Positions 16,912 to 26,863 are shown, counted from the stretch's first letter. The stretch: 64,000 nucleotides of DNA from Pseudomonas sp. 8O (GCF_902506495.1 NZ_LR733264.1:1291312-1355311); one strand, 5' to 3'. Notes: generated by a model not told the origin, from the sequence alone. Numbers and translations: made by a program.

Positions 16912-17784
16912 ATGGCAAAGGTCGCGTTTCTCGGTTTGGGCGTCATGGGGTATCCGATGGCTGGGCATCTGGCTCGCAACGGTCATCAGGTGACGGTCTA
17001 TAACCGCTCGCCGGGCAAGGCTGAGCAGTGGATGGGTGAATATGCCGGCAGCAGTGCGCCTAGCCCGCGCGAGGCTGTGGCGGGCGCCGAACTGGTGATG
17101 TGCTGCGTCGGCAACGATGACGACCTGCGCAGCGTGATTCTAGGCGAGCAGGGCGCGTTCGCCGGTATGGCGCCGGGCGCCATTCTGGTCGATCACACGA
17201 CCGCCTCCGCCGATGTGGCGCGTGAGCTGGCGGCTGTCGCCGCCGAGCGTGGCCTTGGCTTTCTCGACGCGCCGGTATCAGGCGGCCAGGCCGGTGCGGT
17301 CAATGGCGTGCTGACTGTGATGGTCGGTGGTGAGGCAGAAACCTATGCAGTGGCCGAGCCGGTCATCCAGAGCTATGCGCGGATGATGCGCCTGATGGGC
17401 CCGGCCGGCAGCGGTCAACTGAGCAAGATGGTCAACCAGATCTGTATCGCCGGCCTGGTTCAGGGGCTGGCAGAGGCGTTGAACTTCGCTCAGTGCGCGG
17501 GGCTCGATGGCCATGCGGTGGTCGATGTGATCAGCAAGGGCGCGGCGCAGTCCTGGCAGATGGAGAATCGCTACAAGACCATGCTGGCTGGCGAGTTCGA
17601 CTTCGGTTTCGCGGTCGACTGGATGCGCAAGGACCTGTCGATCCTGCTCGAGGAGTCGCGTCGCAATGGTGCGCAGTTGCCGGTCACGGCGCTGGTCGAT
17701 CAGTTCTACGCCGACGTCCAGGCCATGGGTGGTGGGCGTTGGGATACCTCCAGCCTGTTGGCTCGCTTGCAGCGTAACCGCTGA
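16912..17784 (+). CDS. 3-hydroxyisobutyrate dehydrogenase-family NAD(P) oxidoreductase
   Basis: A 290-residue beta-hydroxyacid dehydrogenase starting MAKVAFLGLGVMGYPMAGHLARNGHQVTVYNRSPGK. It has the N-terminal GLGxMGxPM cofactor motif, the substrate-binding loop FLDAPVSGGQAGAVNGVLTVMVGG (about residues 118-141) and the catalytic lysine in GQLSKMVNQICIAG (about 172). Family members act on 3-hydroxyisobutyrate, tartronate semialdehyde or succinic semialdehyde; the exact substrate cannot be told. The start has CTGGAGG upstream. A similar gene lies upstream of gltA in P. aeruginosa (synteny from memory). Confidence 0.88.
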   Translation: MAKVAFLGLGVMGYPMAGHLARNGHQVTVYNRSPGKAEQWMGEYAGSSAPSPREAVAGAELVMCCVGNDDDLRSVILGEQGAFAGMAPGAILVDHTTASADVARELAAVAAERGLGFLDAPVSGGQAGAVNGVLTVMVGGEAETYAVAEPVIQSYARMMRLMGPAGSGQLSKMVNQICIAGLVQGLAEALNFAQCAGLDGHAVVDVISKGAAQSWQMENRYKTMLAGEFDFGFAVDWMRKDLSILLEESRRNGAQLPVTALVDQFYADVQAMGGGRWDTSSLLARLQRNR

Positions 17785-17857
17785 TCGTGAAAGGCCTCGA
17801 CGGCAGGCGCGTACGTCATTAGGATCGCCGCGGTTCGCTTCCAGTCGAGGTCGTTTC

Positions 17858-18109
17858 ATGGAGTGTCGTGCTGGTTGCGGTGCTTGCTGCATCGCGCCTT
17901 CCATCAGTTCACCGATTCCGGGCATGCCTGATGGCAAGCCCGCTGGTGTGCGCTGTATCCATCTCAGCGCCGAGTTTCTCTGCGCTATCTTCGGTCGCCC
18001 CGAGAGGCCCGCAGTATGCAGTGGGTTCAAGGCGGAAGAGCAGCTGTGCGCGGATGATCGTGAAAGCGCCATTCGTATGTTGGGTTGGCTGGAGCAGGCG
18101 ACTGCCTGA
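17858..18109 (+). CDS. YkgJ-family cysteine-cluster protein
   Basis: An 83-residue protein starting MECRAGCGACCIAPSISSPIPGMPDGKPAGVRCIHLS. It has the CxxxCxxCC cluster at the N terminus, then RC and CxIF, and a late EQLCADDRESAIRML, the arrangement of the small YkgJ/Fliw-like Zn- or Fe-S-binding family. The four or more cysteines probably chelate a metal; function unknown. It sits between the dehydrogenase and the START-domain gene on the same strand. Confidence 0.82.
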   Translation: MECRAGCGACCIAPSISSPIPGMPDGKPAGVRCIHLSAEFLCAIFGRPERPAVCSGFKAEEQLCADDRESAIRMLGWLEQATA

Positions 18110-18175
18110 CGATGTGAACCGCTCGTGGCCCGTGCGGGTCGAAACGCAAACAGTCCCACCGGGAGTTGCTCGAAG

Positions 18176-18775
18176 ATGATGCGTTATTCCGTTCTGGCCA
18201 TGATGTTGTGTGCGACCGCTGTCCAGGCTGCCGAGAGGCAGTGGCAACTGGAGCGCGAAGAAGACGGTGTGAGCGTTTACCTGGCCGACGTACCTGGATC
18301 CAAGTACAAGGCCTATCGCGGTGTGGTGACGATCAACGCGAACCTGGCTGCGGTGCAGGCGGCGCAGGAGGATGTCGCGGGGGCGTGCTCCTGGATCTTC
18401 AGCTGTCAGCAGCAGCGGCTGCTCGAGACCGAGGGTGATGTGAGCGAGCTGTACACCCGTTTCGACATGCCCTGGCCGGTGAAGGCGCGTGATTCGGTGA
18501 TCCAGGTGACCACGCGCACCGATGCCGACGGTGGTGTCACGCGCCTGCTCAAGGCGGTGCCGCAGCGATTGCCGGAGGAGAAGGGTTTCGTGCGGGTGCC
18601 GCGCGTCGACGGTGAGTGGCACCTGAAGCCGCTGGGTCAGGGCAGGGTGGAGGTGACCTACGAGGTGCATACCGAGCCGGGTGGTAGCGTACCCTCCTGG
18701 CTGGCCAACAGCTTCGTCGTCGATGCGCCGCTGCAGACGCTGCGGGGCTTGCGGGCAAAGGTAGAAGGGCGCTGA
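18176..18775 (+). CDS. START-domain lipid-binding-like secreted protein
   Basis: About 199 residues. Tandem ATG codons at 18176 and 18179 open a signal peptide (MMRYSVLAMMLCATAVQAAERQW, cleavage after AQA-like VQA). The mature part is a START/Bet v1-like domain: WQLEREEDGVSVYLADVPGSKYKAYRGVVTINANL, YTRFDMPWPVKARDSVIQVTTR and DGEWHLKPLGQGRVEVTYEVHTEPGGSVPSWLANSFVVDAPLQTLRGLR. The motif order matches bacterial START proteins, whose ligand is usually a lipid, here unknown. A strong terminator shared with the convergent gltA follows. Confidence 0.82.
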   Translation: MMRYSVLAMMLCATAVQAAERQWQLEREEDGVSVYLADVPGSKYKAYRGVVTINANLAAVQAAQEDVAGACSWIFSCQQQRLLETEGDVSELYTRFDMPWPVKARDSVIQVTTRTDADGGVTRLLKAVPQRLPEEKGFVRVPRVDGEWHLKPLGQGRVEVTYEVHTEPGGSVPSWLANSFVVDAPLQTLRGLRAKVEGR

Positions 18776-18793
18776 GCTTGGGATATCGGTAAT

Positions 18794-18825
18794 AAAAAAG
18801 GCTGCCAGATTGGCAGCCTTTTTTT
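18794..18825. terminator. Bidirectional terminator between START gene and gltA
   Basis: GGCTGCCA (18800-18807) pairs with TGGCAGCC (18811-18818), flanked by A6 on the left and T7 on the right, so it can act in both directions. Confidence 0.9.
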
Positions 18826-18839
18826 GTCTCGTGGCGCTA

Positions 18840-20123
18840 TCAGTCGCGGTTGGTCGGCAGATCGCGCTGCTCGTAACCGGTGTACAGCTGGCGCGGACGG
18901 CCAATCTTGTACGGACCCGAGAGCATTTCCTTCCAGTGCGAGATCCAGCCCACGGTACGCGCCAGGGCGAAGATAACGGTGAACATCGAGGTCGGAATGC
19001 CGATGGCCTTCAGGATGATGCCCGAGTAGAAGTCGACGTTCGGGTACAGGTTGCGTTCTTTGAAGTACGGATCGGTCAGGGCGATCTCTTCCAGGCGCAT
19101 GGCCAGTTCCAGCTGCGGGTCATTGGTGATGCCCAGCTCGCCGAGGACTTCGTCGCAGGTCTGCTTCATCACGGTGGCGCGCGGGTCGCGGTTCTTGTAC
19201 ACGCGGTGACCGAAGCCCATCAGCTTGAACGGGTCGTTCTTGTCCTTGGCCTTGGCGATGAACTTGTCGATGTTCGAAACGTCACCGATCTCGTCGAGCA
19301 TGGCCAGTACGGCTTCGTTGGCACCACCGTGTGCCGGGCCCCACAGCGCGGCGATACCGGCTGCGATACAGGCGAATGGGTTGGCACCCGAGGAGCCCGC
19401 CAGGCGTACGGTGGAGGTGGAGGCGTTCTGCTCATGGTCGGCATGGAGGATGAAAATCTTGTCCATCGCCTTGGCCAGCACCGGGCTGATCGGTTTGATC
19501 TCGCACGGGGTGTTGAACATCATGTGCAGGAAGTTTTCCGCGTAATTCAGGTCATTGCGCGGGTACATCATGGGCTGGCCCATGGAGTACTTGTAGGTCA
19601 TGGCGGCGATGGTCGGCATCTTGGCCACCAGGCGCATGGCCGACACTTCACGGTGCTGCGGGTTATTGATGTCCAGCGAGTCGTGATAGAAGGCGGACAG
19701 GGCGCCAACCACGCCGCACATGATGGCCATCGGGTGGGCATCGCGGCGGAAACCGTTGAAGAAAGTCTTCAGTTGCTCGTGAACCATGGTGTGGTTCTTG
19801 ATGGTGCTGACGAACTTGGCCTTCTCTTCCTTGCTCGGCAGTTCGCCATTGAGCAGCAGGTAGCAGGTTTCCAGGTAGTCGGATTGCTCAGCGAGCTGCT
19901 CGATGGGGTAGCCGCGGTGCAGCAGGATCCCCTGGTCGCCATCGATATAGGTGATCTTCGACTCGCAAGAGGCGGTCGACATGAAACCAGGATCAAAGGT
20001 GAACCGACCCGTGGCGGTCAGGCTCCGCACATCGATTACATCGGGACCAACAGTGCCGGTCAGAACGGGCAGTTCGACGGGGGCATTGCCCTCGATGATC
20101 AACTGCGCTTTTTTGTCAGCCAT
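18840..20123 (-). CDS. gltA: Citrate synthase (type II)
   Basis: A 427-residue hexameric-type citrate synthase that condenses oxaloacetate and acetyl-CoA. ATG 20123 gives [21 protein letters not shown]. Conserved blocks include [50 protein letters not shown] (active-site histidine), [13 protein letters not shown] and [15 protein letters not shown] (second active-site histidine), plus [13 protein letters not shown] with the catalytic aspartate. The gene is divergent from sdhCDAB. A -35/-10 pair (20183-20210) predicts its promoter, with a leader of about 53 bases. Confidence 0.97.
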   Translation of the reverse strand: MADKKAQLIIEGNAPVELPVLTGTVGPDVIDVRSLTATGRFTFDPGFMSTASCESKITYIDGDQGILLHRGYPIEQLAEQSDYLETCYLLLNGELPSKEEKAKFVSTIKNHTMVHEQLKTFFNGFRRDAHPMAIMCGVVGALSAFYHDSLDINNPQHREVSAMRLVAKMPTIAAMTYKYSMGQPMMYPRNDLNYAENFLHMMFNTPCEIKPISPVLAKAMDKIFILHADHEQNASTSTVRLAGSSGANPFACIAAGIAALWGPAHGGANEAVLAMLDEIGDVSNIDKFIAKAKDKNDPFKLMGFGHRVYKNRDPRATVMKQTCDEVLGELGITNDPQLELAMRLEEIALTDPYFKERNLYPNVDFYSGIILKAIGIPTSMFTVIFALARTVGWISHWKEMLSGPYKIGRPRQLYTGYEQRDLPTNRD

Positions 20124-20182
20124 ATGTGGCCTCCTAGTTATGCTTGAAATCATCAGACAGCCCCCCACGCAGGGCCCGCACC

Positions 20183-20210
20183 ACTATAGTGGGATAAATC
20201 CGAAAGTCAA
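20183..20210 (-). promoter_or_regulatory. Predicted gltA sigma70 promoter
   Basis: On the minus strand TTGACT (20210-20205) and TATAGT (20188-20183) are separated by 16 bp, upstream of gltA. Confidence 0.65.
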
Positions 20211-20324
20211 TTTGCGAGAACCCAGGCAGCAGAAGGGTTTGAACGGTATTTTCAACGAAAAAAGGGCGCTATTTACGCCATTTGTTTACAGGCTGCAATG
20301 CGCTTTTTGGGGGAGGGCATTGCA

Positions 20325-20353
20325 TTGTCATTAGTCTGCTAACTGTCTATACT
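20325..20353 (+). promoter_or_regulatory. Predicted sdhC sigma70 promoter
   Basis: TTGTCA (20325-20330), 17-bp spacer, TATACT (20348-20353). The expected start near 20360 gives a leader of about 127 bases before the sdhC GTG. The remaining 20211-20324 stretch is AT-richer and holds no gene. Confidence 0.72.
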
Positions 20354-20486
20354 CTGCGGCCGACCGCCACAGGCTTTAGGGCCGTGTCATGGCGGTTGTC
20401 ACTCATTGGGTGATGGGTACCTTGCCAGTGCACTTCCCAACAACTTTGCCCTGATAGTTAGGGGCTCTCAGTGTGATAAAAAAGCC

Positions 20487-20861
20487 GTGAATAGCCAACG
20501 ACCTGTAAACCTAGACCTTCGGACTATCAAGCTTCCGATCACCGCTTACACGTCCATTCTTCACCGTATCTCCGGTGTCATCCTCTTTGTCGGTATCGCC
20601 ATTCTGCTGTTTGGCCTCGACAAGTCGCTGACCTCCGAAGAGGGCTTCGCCCAGGTGAAAGAGTGCCTGACCAGCCCGCTGGCCAAGTTCGTGATCTGGG
20701 GTCTGTTGTCCGCTCTGCTGTACCACCTGGTGGCTGGTGTACGCCACTTGATCATGGACATGGGCATCGGTGAGACGCTGGAAGGCGGCAAGCTGGGCTC
20801 GAAAATCGTCATCGCCGTTGCGGCGGTCGTGATCGTGCTGCTGGGGGTGTGGATATGGTAA
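20487..20861 (+). CDS. sdhC: Succinate dehydrogenase cytochrome b556 subunit
   Basis: A 124-residue membrane subunit. GTG 20487 gives MNSQRPVNLDLRTIKLPITAYTSILHRISGVILFVG. SILHRISGV contains the serine and arginine of the quinone site, and LLYHLVAGVRHLIMD carries the heme-b histidine. Three membrane helices are visible. The ribosome-binding site is weak. P. aeruginosa SdhC may begin four codons earlier (recalled), but the corresponding codon here is GAT, not a start. Operon with sdhD (7-bp overlap). Confidence 0.93.
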   Translation: MNSQRPVNLDLRTIKLPITAYTSILHRISGVILFVGIAILLFGLDKSLTSEEGFAQVKECLTSPLAKFVIWGLLSALLYHLVAGVRHLIMDMGIGETLEGGKLGSKIVIAVAAVVIVLLGVWIW

Positions 20862-21223
20862 CCAATGTCACGAATTTCTCGCGTTCGGGCCTCTACGACT
20901 GGATGGCTCAGCGCGTTTCTGCGGTCGTTCTTGCGGCTTACACGCTGTTTCTGCTGGGCTATGTGATCTGTAATCCAGGTATGGGCTACGCCGAATGGCA
21001 TGGTCTGTTCTCGCATACCGCAATGCGCATCTTCAGCTTGCTGGCCCTCGTTGCACTGAGCGTGCACGCCTGGGTTGGCATGTGGACCATTTCCACCGAC
21101 TACCTGACGCCAATGGCGCTGGGCAAGTGGGCGACTGGTGTGCGTTTCCTGTTCCAGGCCGTGTGTGGCATCGCCATGTTTGCGATGTTCGTCTGGGGCG
21201 TGCAGATTCTGTGGGGTTTCTGA
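20855..21223 (+). CDS. sdhD: Succinate dehydrogenase membrane anchor subunit
   Basis: A 122-residue protein, MVTNVTNFSRSGLYDWMAQRVSAVVLAAYTLFLLGY, with three hydrophobic helices. GLYDWMAQRVSA supplies the quinone-site region, and HAWVGMWTISTDYL carries the conserved histidine/tyrosine region of the anchor. It overlaps the end of sdhC and is followed by sdhA after 3 bp. The ATG at 20855 is preferred over 20849 since the M-V-T-N start is as recalled for Pseudomonas SdhD and GGGGGTGG lies upstream. Confidence 0.93.
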   Translation: MVTNVTNFSRSGLYDWMAQRVSAVVLAAYTLFLLGYVICNPGMGYAEWHGLFSHTAMRIFSLLALVALSVHAWVGMWTISTDYLTPMALGKWATGVRFLFQAVCGIAMFAMFVWGVQILWGF

Positions 21224-21226
21224 TTC

Positions 21227-22999
21227 ATGGCTAGCATCCGTACTCTTTCTTATGACGCCATCATCGTTGGTGGCGGCGGCGCTGGCATGCGTGCTGCGCT
21301 GCAACTGGCTCAGGGCGGTCACAAGACTGCCGTGGTCACCAAGGTGTTCCCGACTCGTTCGCACACCGTTTCCGCTCAGGGCGGCATCACCTGCGCCATC
21401 GCTTCGGCCGACCCGAACGATGATTGGCGCTGGCACATGTACGATACCGTCAAGGGTTCCGACTACATCGGTGACCAGGACGCTATCGAATACATGTGCT
21501 CCGTCGGCCCGGAAGCCGTGTTCGAGCTCGAACACATGGGGCTGCCGTTCTCCCGTACCGAGCAGGGCCGCATCTACCAGCGTCCGTTTGGTGGCCAGTC
21601 CAAGGGTCCGGACAATCCAACCCAGGCTGCCCGTACCTGTGCTGCTGCCGACCGTACCGGTCACGCGCTGCTGCACACCCTGTATCAGGCCAACCTGAAA
21701 GCCGGCACCTCGTTCCTCAACGAGTGGTACGCCGTTGACCTGGTGAAGAACCAGGATGGCGCCATCGTCGGCGTTATCGCCATCTGCATCGAGACTGGCG
21801 AAACTGTCTACATCCGCTCCAAGGCCGTGGTCCTGGCCACTGGTGGTGCGGGTCGTATCTACGCCTCCACCACCAACGCCCTGATCAACACCGGTGACGG
21901 CGTGGGCATGGCCCTGCGTGCCGGTGTGCCGGTTCAGGACATCGAAATGTGGCAGTTCCACCCGACCGGTATCGCCGGCGCAGGTGTACTGGTCACCGAA
22001 GGTTGCCGTGGTGAGGGTGGTTACCTGATCAACGCCCATGGCGAGCGTTTCATGGAGCGTTATGCGCCGAACGCCAAAGACCTGGCTGGCCGCGACGTGG
22101 TTGCGCGTTCCATGGTCAAGGAAGTCATCGCCGGCAACGGCTGTGGCCCGGACAAGGACCACGTACTGCTCAAGCTCGATCACCTCGGCGAGGAAGTGCT
22201 GCACAGCCGTCTGCCGGGTATCTGCGAACTGTCCAAGACCTTCGCTCACGTCGACCCGGTCGTCGCTCCGGTTCCGGTCATTCCGACCTGCCACTACATG
22301 ATGGGCGGCGTGCCGACCAACATTCATGGTCAGGCCATCACCCAGGACGCCAACGGCAACGACAGGATCATCGACGGTCTGTTCGCTGTAGGTGAAGTGG
22401 CGTGCGTATCGGTACACGGTGCCAACCGTCTGGGCGGTAACTCGCTGCTCGATCTGGTGGTATTCGGTCGTGCTGCTGGTCTGCACCTGGAAAAAGCGCT
22501 GAAAGAAGGCGTAGAAGCCCGTGGCGCTAGCGAAACCGACATCGAGCAGTCGCTGTCGCGTCTGGCAGGCGTCAACGAGCGCAGCACTGGCGAAGACGTC
22601 GCGCCGCTGCGTAAAGAGCTGCAACAGTGCATGCAGAACTACTTCGGTGTATTCCGTACTGGCGAATACATGCAGAAGGGCATCCAACAACTGGCCGACC
22701 TGCGTGAGCGCATCGCGAAAGTCAAAATCGCGGACAAGAGCCAGGCGTTCAACACTGCGCGTATCGAAGCGCTGGAACTGCAAAACCTGCTCGAAGTCGC
22801 CGAAGCGACCGCTGTGGCTGCCGAGGCTCGTAAAGAGTCGCGCGGTGCGCACGCTCGTGAAGATTTCGAGGAGCGCGACGATCAGAACTGGCTGTGCCAT
22901 TCGCTCTACTTCCCGGGCGAGAAGCGCGTAGCCAAGCGTGACGTGAACTTCGCGCCGAAGACCGTTCCAGCATTTGAACCCAAGGTTCGGACTTATTAA
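21227..22999 (+). CDS. sdhA: Succinate dehydrogenase flavoprotein subunit
   Basis: A 590-residue flavoprotein that oxidises succinate to fumarate. [31 protein letters not shown] contains the FAD dinucleotide-binding motif; [14 protein letters not shown] includes the histidine that carries covalent [27 protein letters not shown] and the later [10 protein letters not shown] and [18 protein letters not shown] form the dicarboxylate site. It is cytoplasmic, bound to SdhB on the inner membrane. It starts 3 bp after sdhD. Confidence 0.97.
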   Translation: MASIRTLSYDAIIVGGGGAGMRAALQLAQGGHKTAVVTKVFPTRSHTVSAQGGITCAIASADPNDDWRWHMYDTVKGSDYIGDQDAIEYMCSVGPEAVFELEHMGLPFSRTEQGRIYQRPFGGQSKGPDNPTQAARTCAAADRTGHALLHTLYQANLKAGTSFLNEWYAVDLVKNQDGAIVGVIAICIETGETVYIRSKAVVLATGGAGRIYASTTNALINTGDGVGMALRAGVPVQDIEMWQFHPTGIAGAGVLVTEGCRGEGGYLINAHGERFMERYAPNAKDLAGRDVVARSMVKEVIAGNGCGPDKDHVLLKLDHLGEEVLHSRLPGICELSKTFAHVDPVVAPVPVIPTCHYMMGGVPTNIHGQAITQDANGNDRIIDGLFAVGEVACVSVHGANRLGGNSLLDLVVFGRAAGLHLEKALKEGVEARGASETDIEQSLSRLAGVNERSTGEDVAPLRKELQQCMQNYFGVFRTGEYMQKGIQQLADLRERIAKVKIADKSQAFNTARIEALELQNLLEVAEATAVAAEARKESRGAHAREDFEERDDQNWLCHSLYFPGEKRVAKRDVNFAPKTVPAFEPKVRTY

Positions 23000-23010
23000 G
23001 GGTGACTGAT

Positions 23011-23718
23011 ATGTTGCAAGTCAGTGTTTATCGCTACAACCCGGAGAAGGACGCTGCTCCGTTCATGCAGGACTTCCAGGTCGACACCGGCGGCAAGGAC
23101 ATCATGGTCCTCGACGTGCTGGCGCTGATCAAGGAACAGGACGAAGGCTTCTCCTATCGTCGCTCCTGCCGTGAAGGCGTATGCGGCTCCGACGGCATGA
23201 ATATCAACGGCAAGAATGGCCTGGCCTGCATCACGCCGATCTCTGCTGCCGGCCTCAAGGGCGGCAAGCTGGTGATTCGCCCGTTACCGGGTCTGCCGGT
23301 CATTCGTGACCTGGTCGTCGACATGAGCATCTTCTACAAGCAGTACGAGAAGGTGCAGCCGTTCCTGCAGAACGATACGCCGGCTCCGGCCATCGAGCGT
23401 CTGCAGTCGCCGGAAGAGCGCGAGAAGCTCGACGGGCTGTACGAGTGCATCCTGTGCGCGTGCTGCTCGACCAGTTGCCCGTCGTTCTGGTGGAACCCCG
23501 ACAAGTTCCTCGGTCCCGCTGCACTGCTGCAGGCCTATCGCTTCCTGGCCGACAGCCGTGACACCAAGACCGCTGAGCGTCTGGCTTCGCTGGACGATCC
23601 GTTCAGTGTGTTCCGTTGCCGCGGCATCATGAACTGCGTGAACGTTTGCCCCAAGGGTCTGAACCCGACCAAGGCAATCGGTCACGTGCGTAACATGCTG
23701 CTGCAGAGCGGTACCTGA
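23011..23718 (+). CDS. sdhB: Succinate dehydrogenase iron-sulfur subunit
   Basis: A 235-residue protein, MLQVSVYRYNPEKDAAPFMQDFQVD. It has the [2Fe-2S] set RRSCREGVCGSDGMNINGKNGLAC and the ferredoxin-like clusters CILCACCSTSCPSFWW and FRCRGIMNCVNVCPKGLNPTKAIG for [4Fe-4S] and [3Fe-4S]. It passes electrons from SdhA to quinone at SdhCD. ATG 23011 is preferred to ATG 23002 because AAGGGTGA precedes it and the sequence then matches Pseudomonas SdhB exactly from M. A hairpin follows (23745-23774). Confidence 0.96.
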   Translation: MLQVSVYRYNPEKDAAPFMQDFQVDTGGKDIMVLDVLALIKEQDEGFSYRRSCREGVCGSDGMNINGKNGLACITPISAAGLKGGKLVIRPLPGLPVIRDLVVDMSIFYKQYEKVQPFLQNDTPAPAIERLQSPEEREKLDGLYECILCACCSTSCPSFWWNPDKFLGPAALLQAYRFLADSRDTKTAERLASLDDPFSVFRCRGIMNCVNVCPKGLNPTKAIGHVRNMLLQSGT

Positions 23719-23967
23719 TTCGCAAGTTGCTATACCTGTAACACCTGCGAGTCCGGCTCAGGCCGGCCTCGCAGTAAAGCCAGAGCCGCAGCCCACAAAG
23801 CCGCGGCTCATACTCGAAAAACATGACGACCAGCAGGGGCATCCGGGCTGGTACCCGGACTATCTGCGGGAACCCAAGTGGCTTTATCCGAGTCGCAGCA
23901 TCATGACTTTGATCAGGACCATGCGGTATTCACGCCGGTGGTGTCCCCTTACCGAGGGTGACCAAGC
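23719..23967 (+). other. sdhB-sucA spacer with hairpin and a short frame
   Basis: CTGCGAG (23745-23751) pairs with CTCGCAG (23768-23774), enclosing CCGGC..GCCGG, with no T tract. From about 23775 one frame stays open to a TGA at 23981-23983 inside the sucA start and reads GHPGWYPDYLREPKWLYPSRS. It has no early start codon and no ribosome-binding site; an internal ATG at 23903 would give 26 residues. I do not call a gene. Confidence 0.5.
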
Positions 23968-26799
23968 ATGCAAGAAAGCGTGATGCAGCGCATGTGGGAC
24001 AGTGCCCACCTATCCGGTGGCAACGCTGCCTACGTGGAAGAGCTCTACGAGCTCTACCTGCACGATCCCAACGCTGTGCCAGAAGAGTGGCGCACTTACT
24101 TCCAGAAGTTGCCGACCGACGGCAGCGCTGCAACGGACGTATCGCATTCGACCATTCGCGATCATTTCGTCCTGCTCGCCAAGAACTCGCGTCGTGCCCA
24201 GCCGGTTTCCGCCGGGGCCGTCAGCAGCGAGCACGAAAAGAAGCAGGTGGAAGTGCTGCGCTTGATCCAGGCCTACCGCATGCGTGGCCATCAGGCCGCC
24301 CAGCTCGACCCTCTGGGTCTATGGGTGCGCACTGCGCCGTCTGACCTGTCGATCAACCACTATGGCCTGACCGACGCGGATCTGGACACCACATTCCGCA
24401 CTGGCGAGTTGTATATCGGCAAGGAAGAGGCAACGCTACGCGAAATCCGCGATGCGCTGCAGCAGACATATTGTCGCACCATCGGTGCCGAATTCACCCA
24501 CATCGTCGACTCCGGTCAGCGCAACTGGTTTGCCCAGCGCCTGGAAAGCGTGCGCGGTCGTCCGCAGTTTTCCGCCGAAGTTCAGGCGCATGTGCTCGAG
24601 CGCGTAACTGCTGCCGAAGGCCTGGAAAAATACCTGGGTACCAAATACCCGGGCACCAAGCGTTTCGGCCTGGAAGGTGGCGAAAGCCTGATTCCGTTGC
24701 TGGACGAGATCATCCAGCGTTCCGGCTCCTACGGCACCAAGGAAATCGTCATCGGCATGGCCCACCGCGGCCGCCTCAACGTTCTGGTCAACACCTTCGG
24801 CAAGAATCCGCGCGACCTGTTCGACGAGTTCGAAGGCAAGAAGACCGAAGGTCTGTCGTCCGGTGACGTGAAGTACCACCAGGGTTTCTCCTCCAACGTC
24901 ATGACTGCCGGTGGCGAAGTTCACCTGGCGCTGGCGTTCAACCCCTCGCACCTGGAAATCGTTTCCCCGGTGGTCGAGGGGTCGGTGCGTGCTCGTCAGG
25001 ATCGTCGCAGCGATGCCAGTGGCGAGAAAGTACTGCCGATCTCCATCCACGGTGATGCGGCCTTCGCCGGTCAGGGCGTGGTCATGGAAACCTTCCAGAT
25101 GTCGCAGACCCGCGGCTACAAAACTGGCGGCACCATCCACATCGTGATCAACAACCAGGTCGGCTTCACCATCAGCAACCCGCTGGATGCGCGCTCTACC
25201 GAGTATGCGACCGACGTGGCGAAGATGATTCAGGCGCCGATCTTCCATGTGAATGGTGATGATCCGGAAGCCGTGCTGTTCGTCACTCAGCTGGCTGTCG
25301 ACTACCGCATGCAGTACAAGCGTGACGTGGTCATCGACCTGGTCTGCTACCGCCGCCGTGGTCACAACGAGGCCGACGAGCCGAATGGCACCCAGCCGCT
25401 GATGTACCAGCAGATCGCCAAGCAGCGCACCACTCGTGAACTGTACGCCGACGCTCTGATTGCAGCTGGCGCGCAGAGCAGCGACGACGTGCAGGCCAAG
25501 ATCGACGAGTACCGCACCGCGCTGGACAACGGTCAGCACGTGGTCAAGAGCCTGGTCAAGGAACCGAACAAGGAGCTGTTCGTCGATTGGCGTCCGTACC
25601 TGGGCCATGCCTGGACTGCGCGTCACGACACCCGTTTCGATCTGAAGACCCTGCAGGATCTCTCGGCCAAGCTGCTGGAAATCCCTGAAGGCTTCCTGGT
25701 TCAGCGCCAGGTGGCGAAGATCCTCGAAGACCGTCAGAAGATGGGTGCAGGCGGCTTGCCGATCAACTGGGGCTTCGCTGAGACCATGGCCTACGCCACG
25801 CTGCTGGTCGAAGGTCATCCGATCCGCATGACCGGTCAGGACATTGGCCGTGGCACCTTCTCGCACCGTCATGCGGTGCTGCACAACCAGAAGGACGCCT
25901 CGACCTACGTTCCGCTGAAGAACCTGTACGACGGCCAGCCGAAGTTCGAGCTTTACGACTCCTACCTCTCCGAGGAGGCGGTACTGGCCTTCGAATACGG
26001 CTATGCCACCACCACGCCGAACGCGCTGGTGATCTGGGAAGCCCAGTTCGGTGACTTTGCCAACGGTGCCCAGGTGGTATTCGACCAGTTCATCTCCAGT
26101 GGCGAAACCAAGTGGGGCCGTCTCTGCGGCCTGACCGTTCTGCTGCCGCATGGTTATGAAGGGCAGGGGCCTGAGCACAGCTCGGCGCGTCTGGAGCGTT
26201 ACCTGCAGCTGTGCGCCGAGCACAACATGCAGGTCTGCGTACCGACCACCCCGGCACAGGTCTACCACATGCTGCGTCGCCAGGTGATCCGTCCGCTGCG
26301 CAAGCCGCTGGTGGTGCTGACGCCGAAGTCGCTGCTGCGTCACAAGTTGGCCATCTCGACCCTGGAAGATCTGGCCGAGGGCTCCTTCCAGACCGTGATC
26401 GGCGAGATCGATTCGCAGGACCCGAAAAAGGTCGAGCGTGTTGTCCTGTGCAGCGGCAAGGTCTACTACGACCTGCTGGAGAAACGTCGTGCCGAGGGTC
26501 GTGAAGACATCGCCATCGTGCGCCTCGAACAGCTCTATCCGTTCCCGGAAGATGATCTGGCTGAAGTGCTGGCGCCCTACAAGAACCTCAAGCACATCGT
26601 CTGGTGTCAGGAAGAGCCGATGAACCAGGGTGCCTGGTATTGCAGTCAGCACCACATGCGTCGCGTCGCTACTGCACACAAGAAGTCGCTGTTCCTGGAG
26701 TACGCCGGTCGTGATGCGTCGGCAGCGCCCGCTTGTGGTTATGCGTCGATGCACGCCGAGCAGCAGGAAAAACTGCTGCAGGACGCCTTTACTGTTTAA
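23968..26799 (+). CDS. sucA: 2-Oxoglutarate dehydrogenase E1 component
   Basis: A 943-residue thiamine-diphosphate enzyme that decarboxylates 2-oxoglutarate. N-terminal MQESVMQRMWDSAHLSGGNAAYVEELYELYLHDPNAVPEEWRTYF is the usual E2-contact segment. The ThDP fold includes IGMAHRGRLNVLVNTFGKNP, VHGDAAFAGQGVVMETFQ and VVIDLVCYRRRGHNEADEP; the C-terminal domain has MTGQDIGRGTFSHRHAVLHNQ and GYEGQGPEHSSARLERYLQL. Start ATG 23968 is preceded by GAGGGTGACC. It precedes sucB across a strong hairpin. Confidence 0.97.
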   Translation: MQESVMQRMWDSAHLSGGNAAYVEELYELYLHDPNAVPEEWRTYFQKLPTDGSAATDVSHSTIRDHFVLLAKNSRRAQPVSAGAVSSEHEKKQVEVLRLIQAYRMRGHQAAQLDPLGLWVRTAPSDLSINHYGLTDADLDTTFRTGELYIGKEEATLREIRDALQQTYCRTIGAEFTHIVDSGQRNWFAQRLESVRGRPQFSAEVQAHVLERVTAAEGLEKYLGTKYPGTKRFGLEGGESLIPLLDEIIQRSGSYGTKEIVIGMAHRGRLNVLVNTFGKNPRDLFDEFEGKKTEGLSSGDVKYHQGFSSNVMTAGGEVHLALAFNPSHLEIVSPVVEGSVRARQDRRSDASGEKVLPISIHGDAAFAGQGVVMETFQMSQTRGYKTGGTIHIVINNQVGFTISNPLDARSTEYATDVAKMIQAPIFHVNGDDPEAVLFVTQLAVDYRMQYKRDVVIDLVCYRRRGHNEADEPNGTQPLMYQQIAKQRTTRELYADALIAAGAQSSDDVQAKIDEYRTALDNGQHVVKSLVKEPNKELFVDWRPYLGHAWTARHDTRFDLKTLQDLSAKLLEIPEGFLVQRQVAKILEDRQKMGAGGLPINWGFAETMAYATLLVEGHPIRMTGQDIGRGTFSHRHAVLHNQKDASTYVPLKNLYDGQPKFELYDSYLSEEAVLAFEYGYATTTPNALVIWEAQFGDFANGAQVVFDQFISSGETKWGRLCGLTVLLPHGYEGQGPEHSSARLERYLQLCAEHNMQVCVPTTPAQVYHMLRRQVIRPLRKPLVVLTPKSLLRHKLAISTLEDLAEGSFQTVIGEIDSQDPKKVERVVLCSGKVYYDLLEKRRAEGREDIAIVRLEQLYPFPEDDLAEVLAPYKNLKHIVWCQEEPMNQGAWYCSQHHMRRVATAHKKSLFLEYAGRDASAAPACGYASMHAEQQEKLLQDAFTV

Positions 26800-26808
26800 C
26801 GCCTTCAT

Positions 26809-26836
26809 CCGGCAGGTGGCGAGTGCCACCTGCCGG
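26809..26836 (+). other. Perfect 12-bp hairpin between sucA and sucB
   Basis: CCGGCAGGTGGC pairs perfectly with GCCACCTGCCGG around GAGT, with no T run after it. It therefore looks like an mRNA-processing or stability element rather than a terminator. Confidence 0.8.
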
Positions 26837-26863
26837 TAAACCGAATTTAAGGAAACACATACA

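Noticed and set aside
20561..22900. A 779-codon open frame antisense to sdhCDA
   Set aside because: It is a by-product of GC-rich codon bias opposite strongly conserved sdh genes; its translation is low-complexity (many Val/Asp/Gly/His) with no recognisable domain.
23903..23983. A 26-codon frame overlapping the sucA start
   Set aside because: No ribosome-binding site, no recognised family; could be checked by ribosome profiling but unsupported now.
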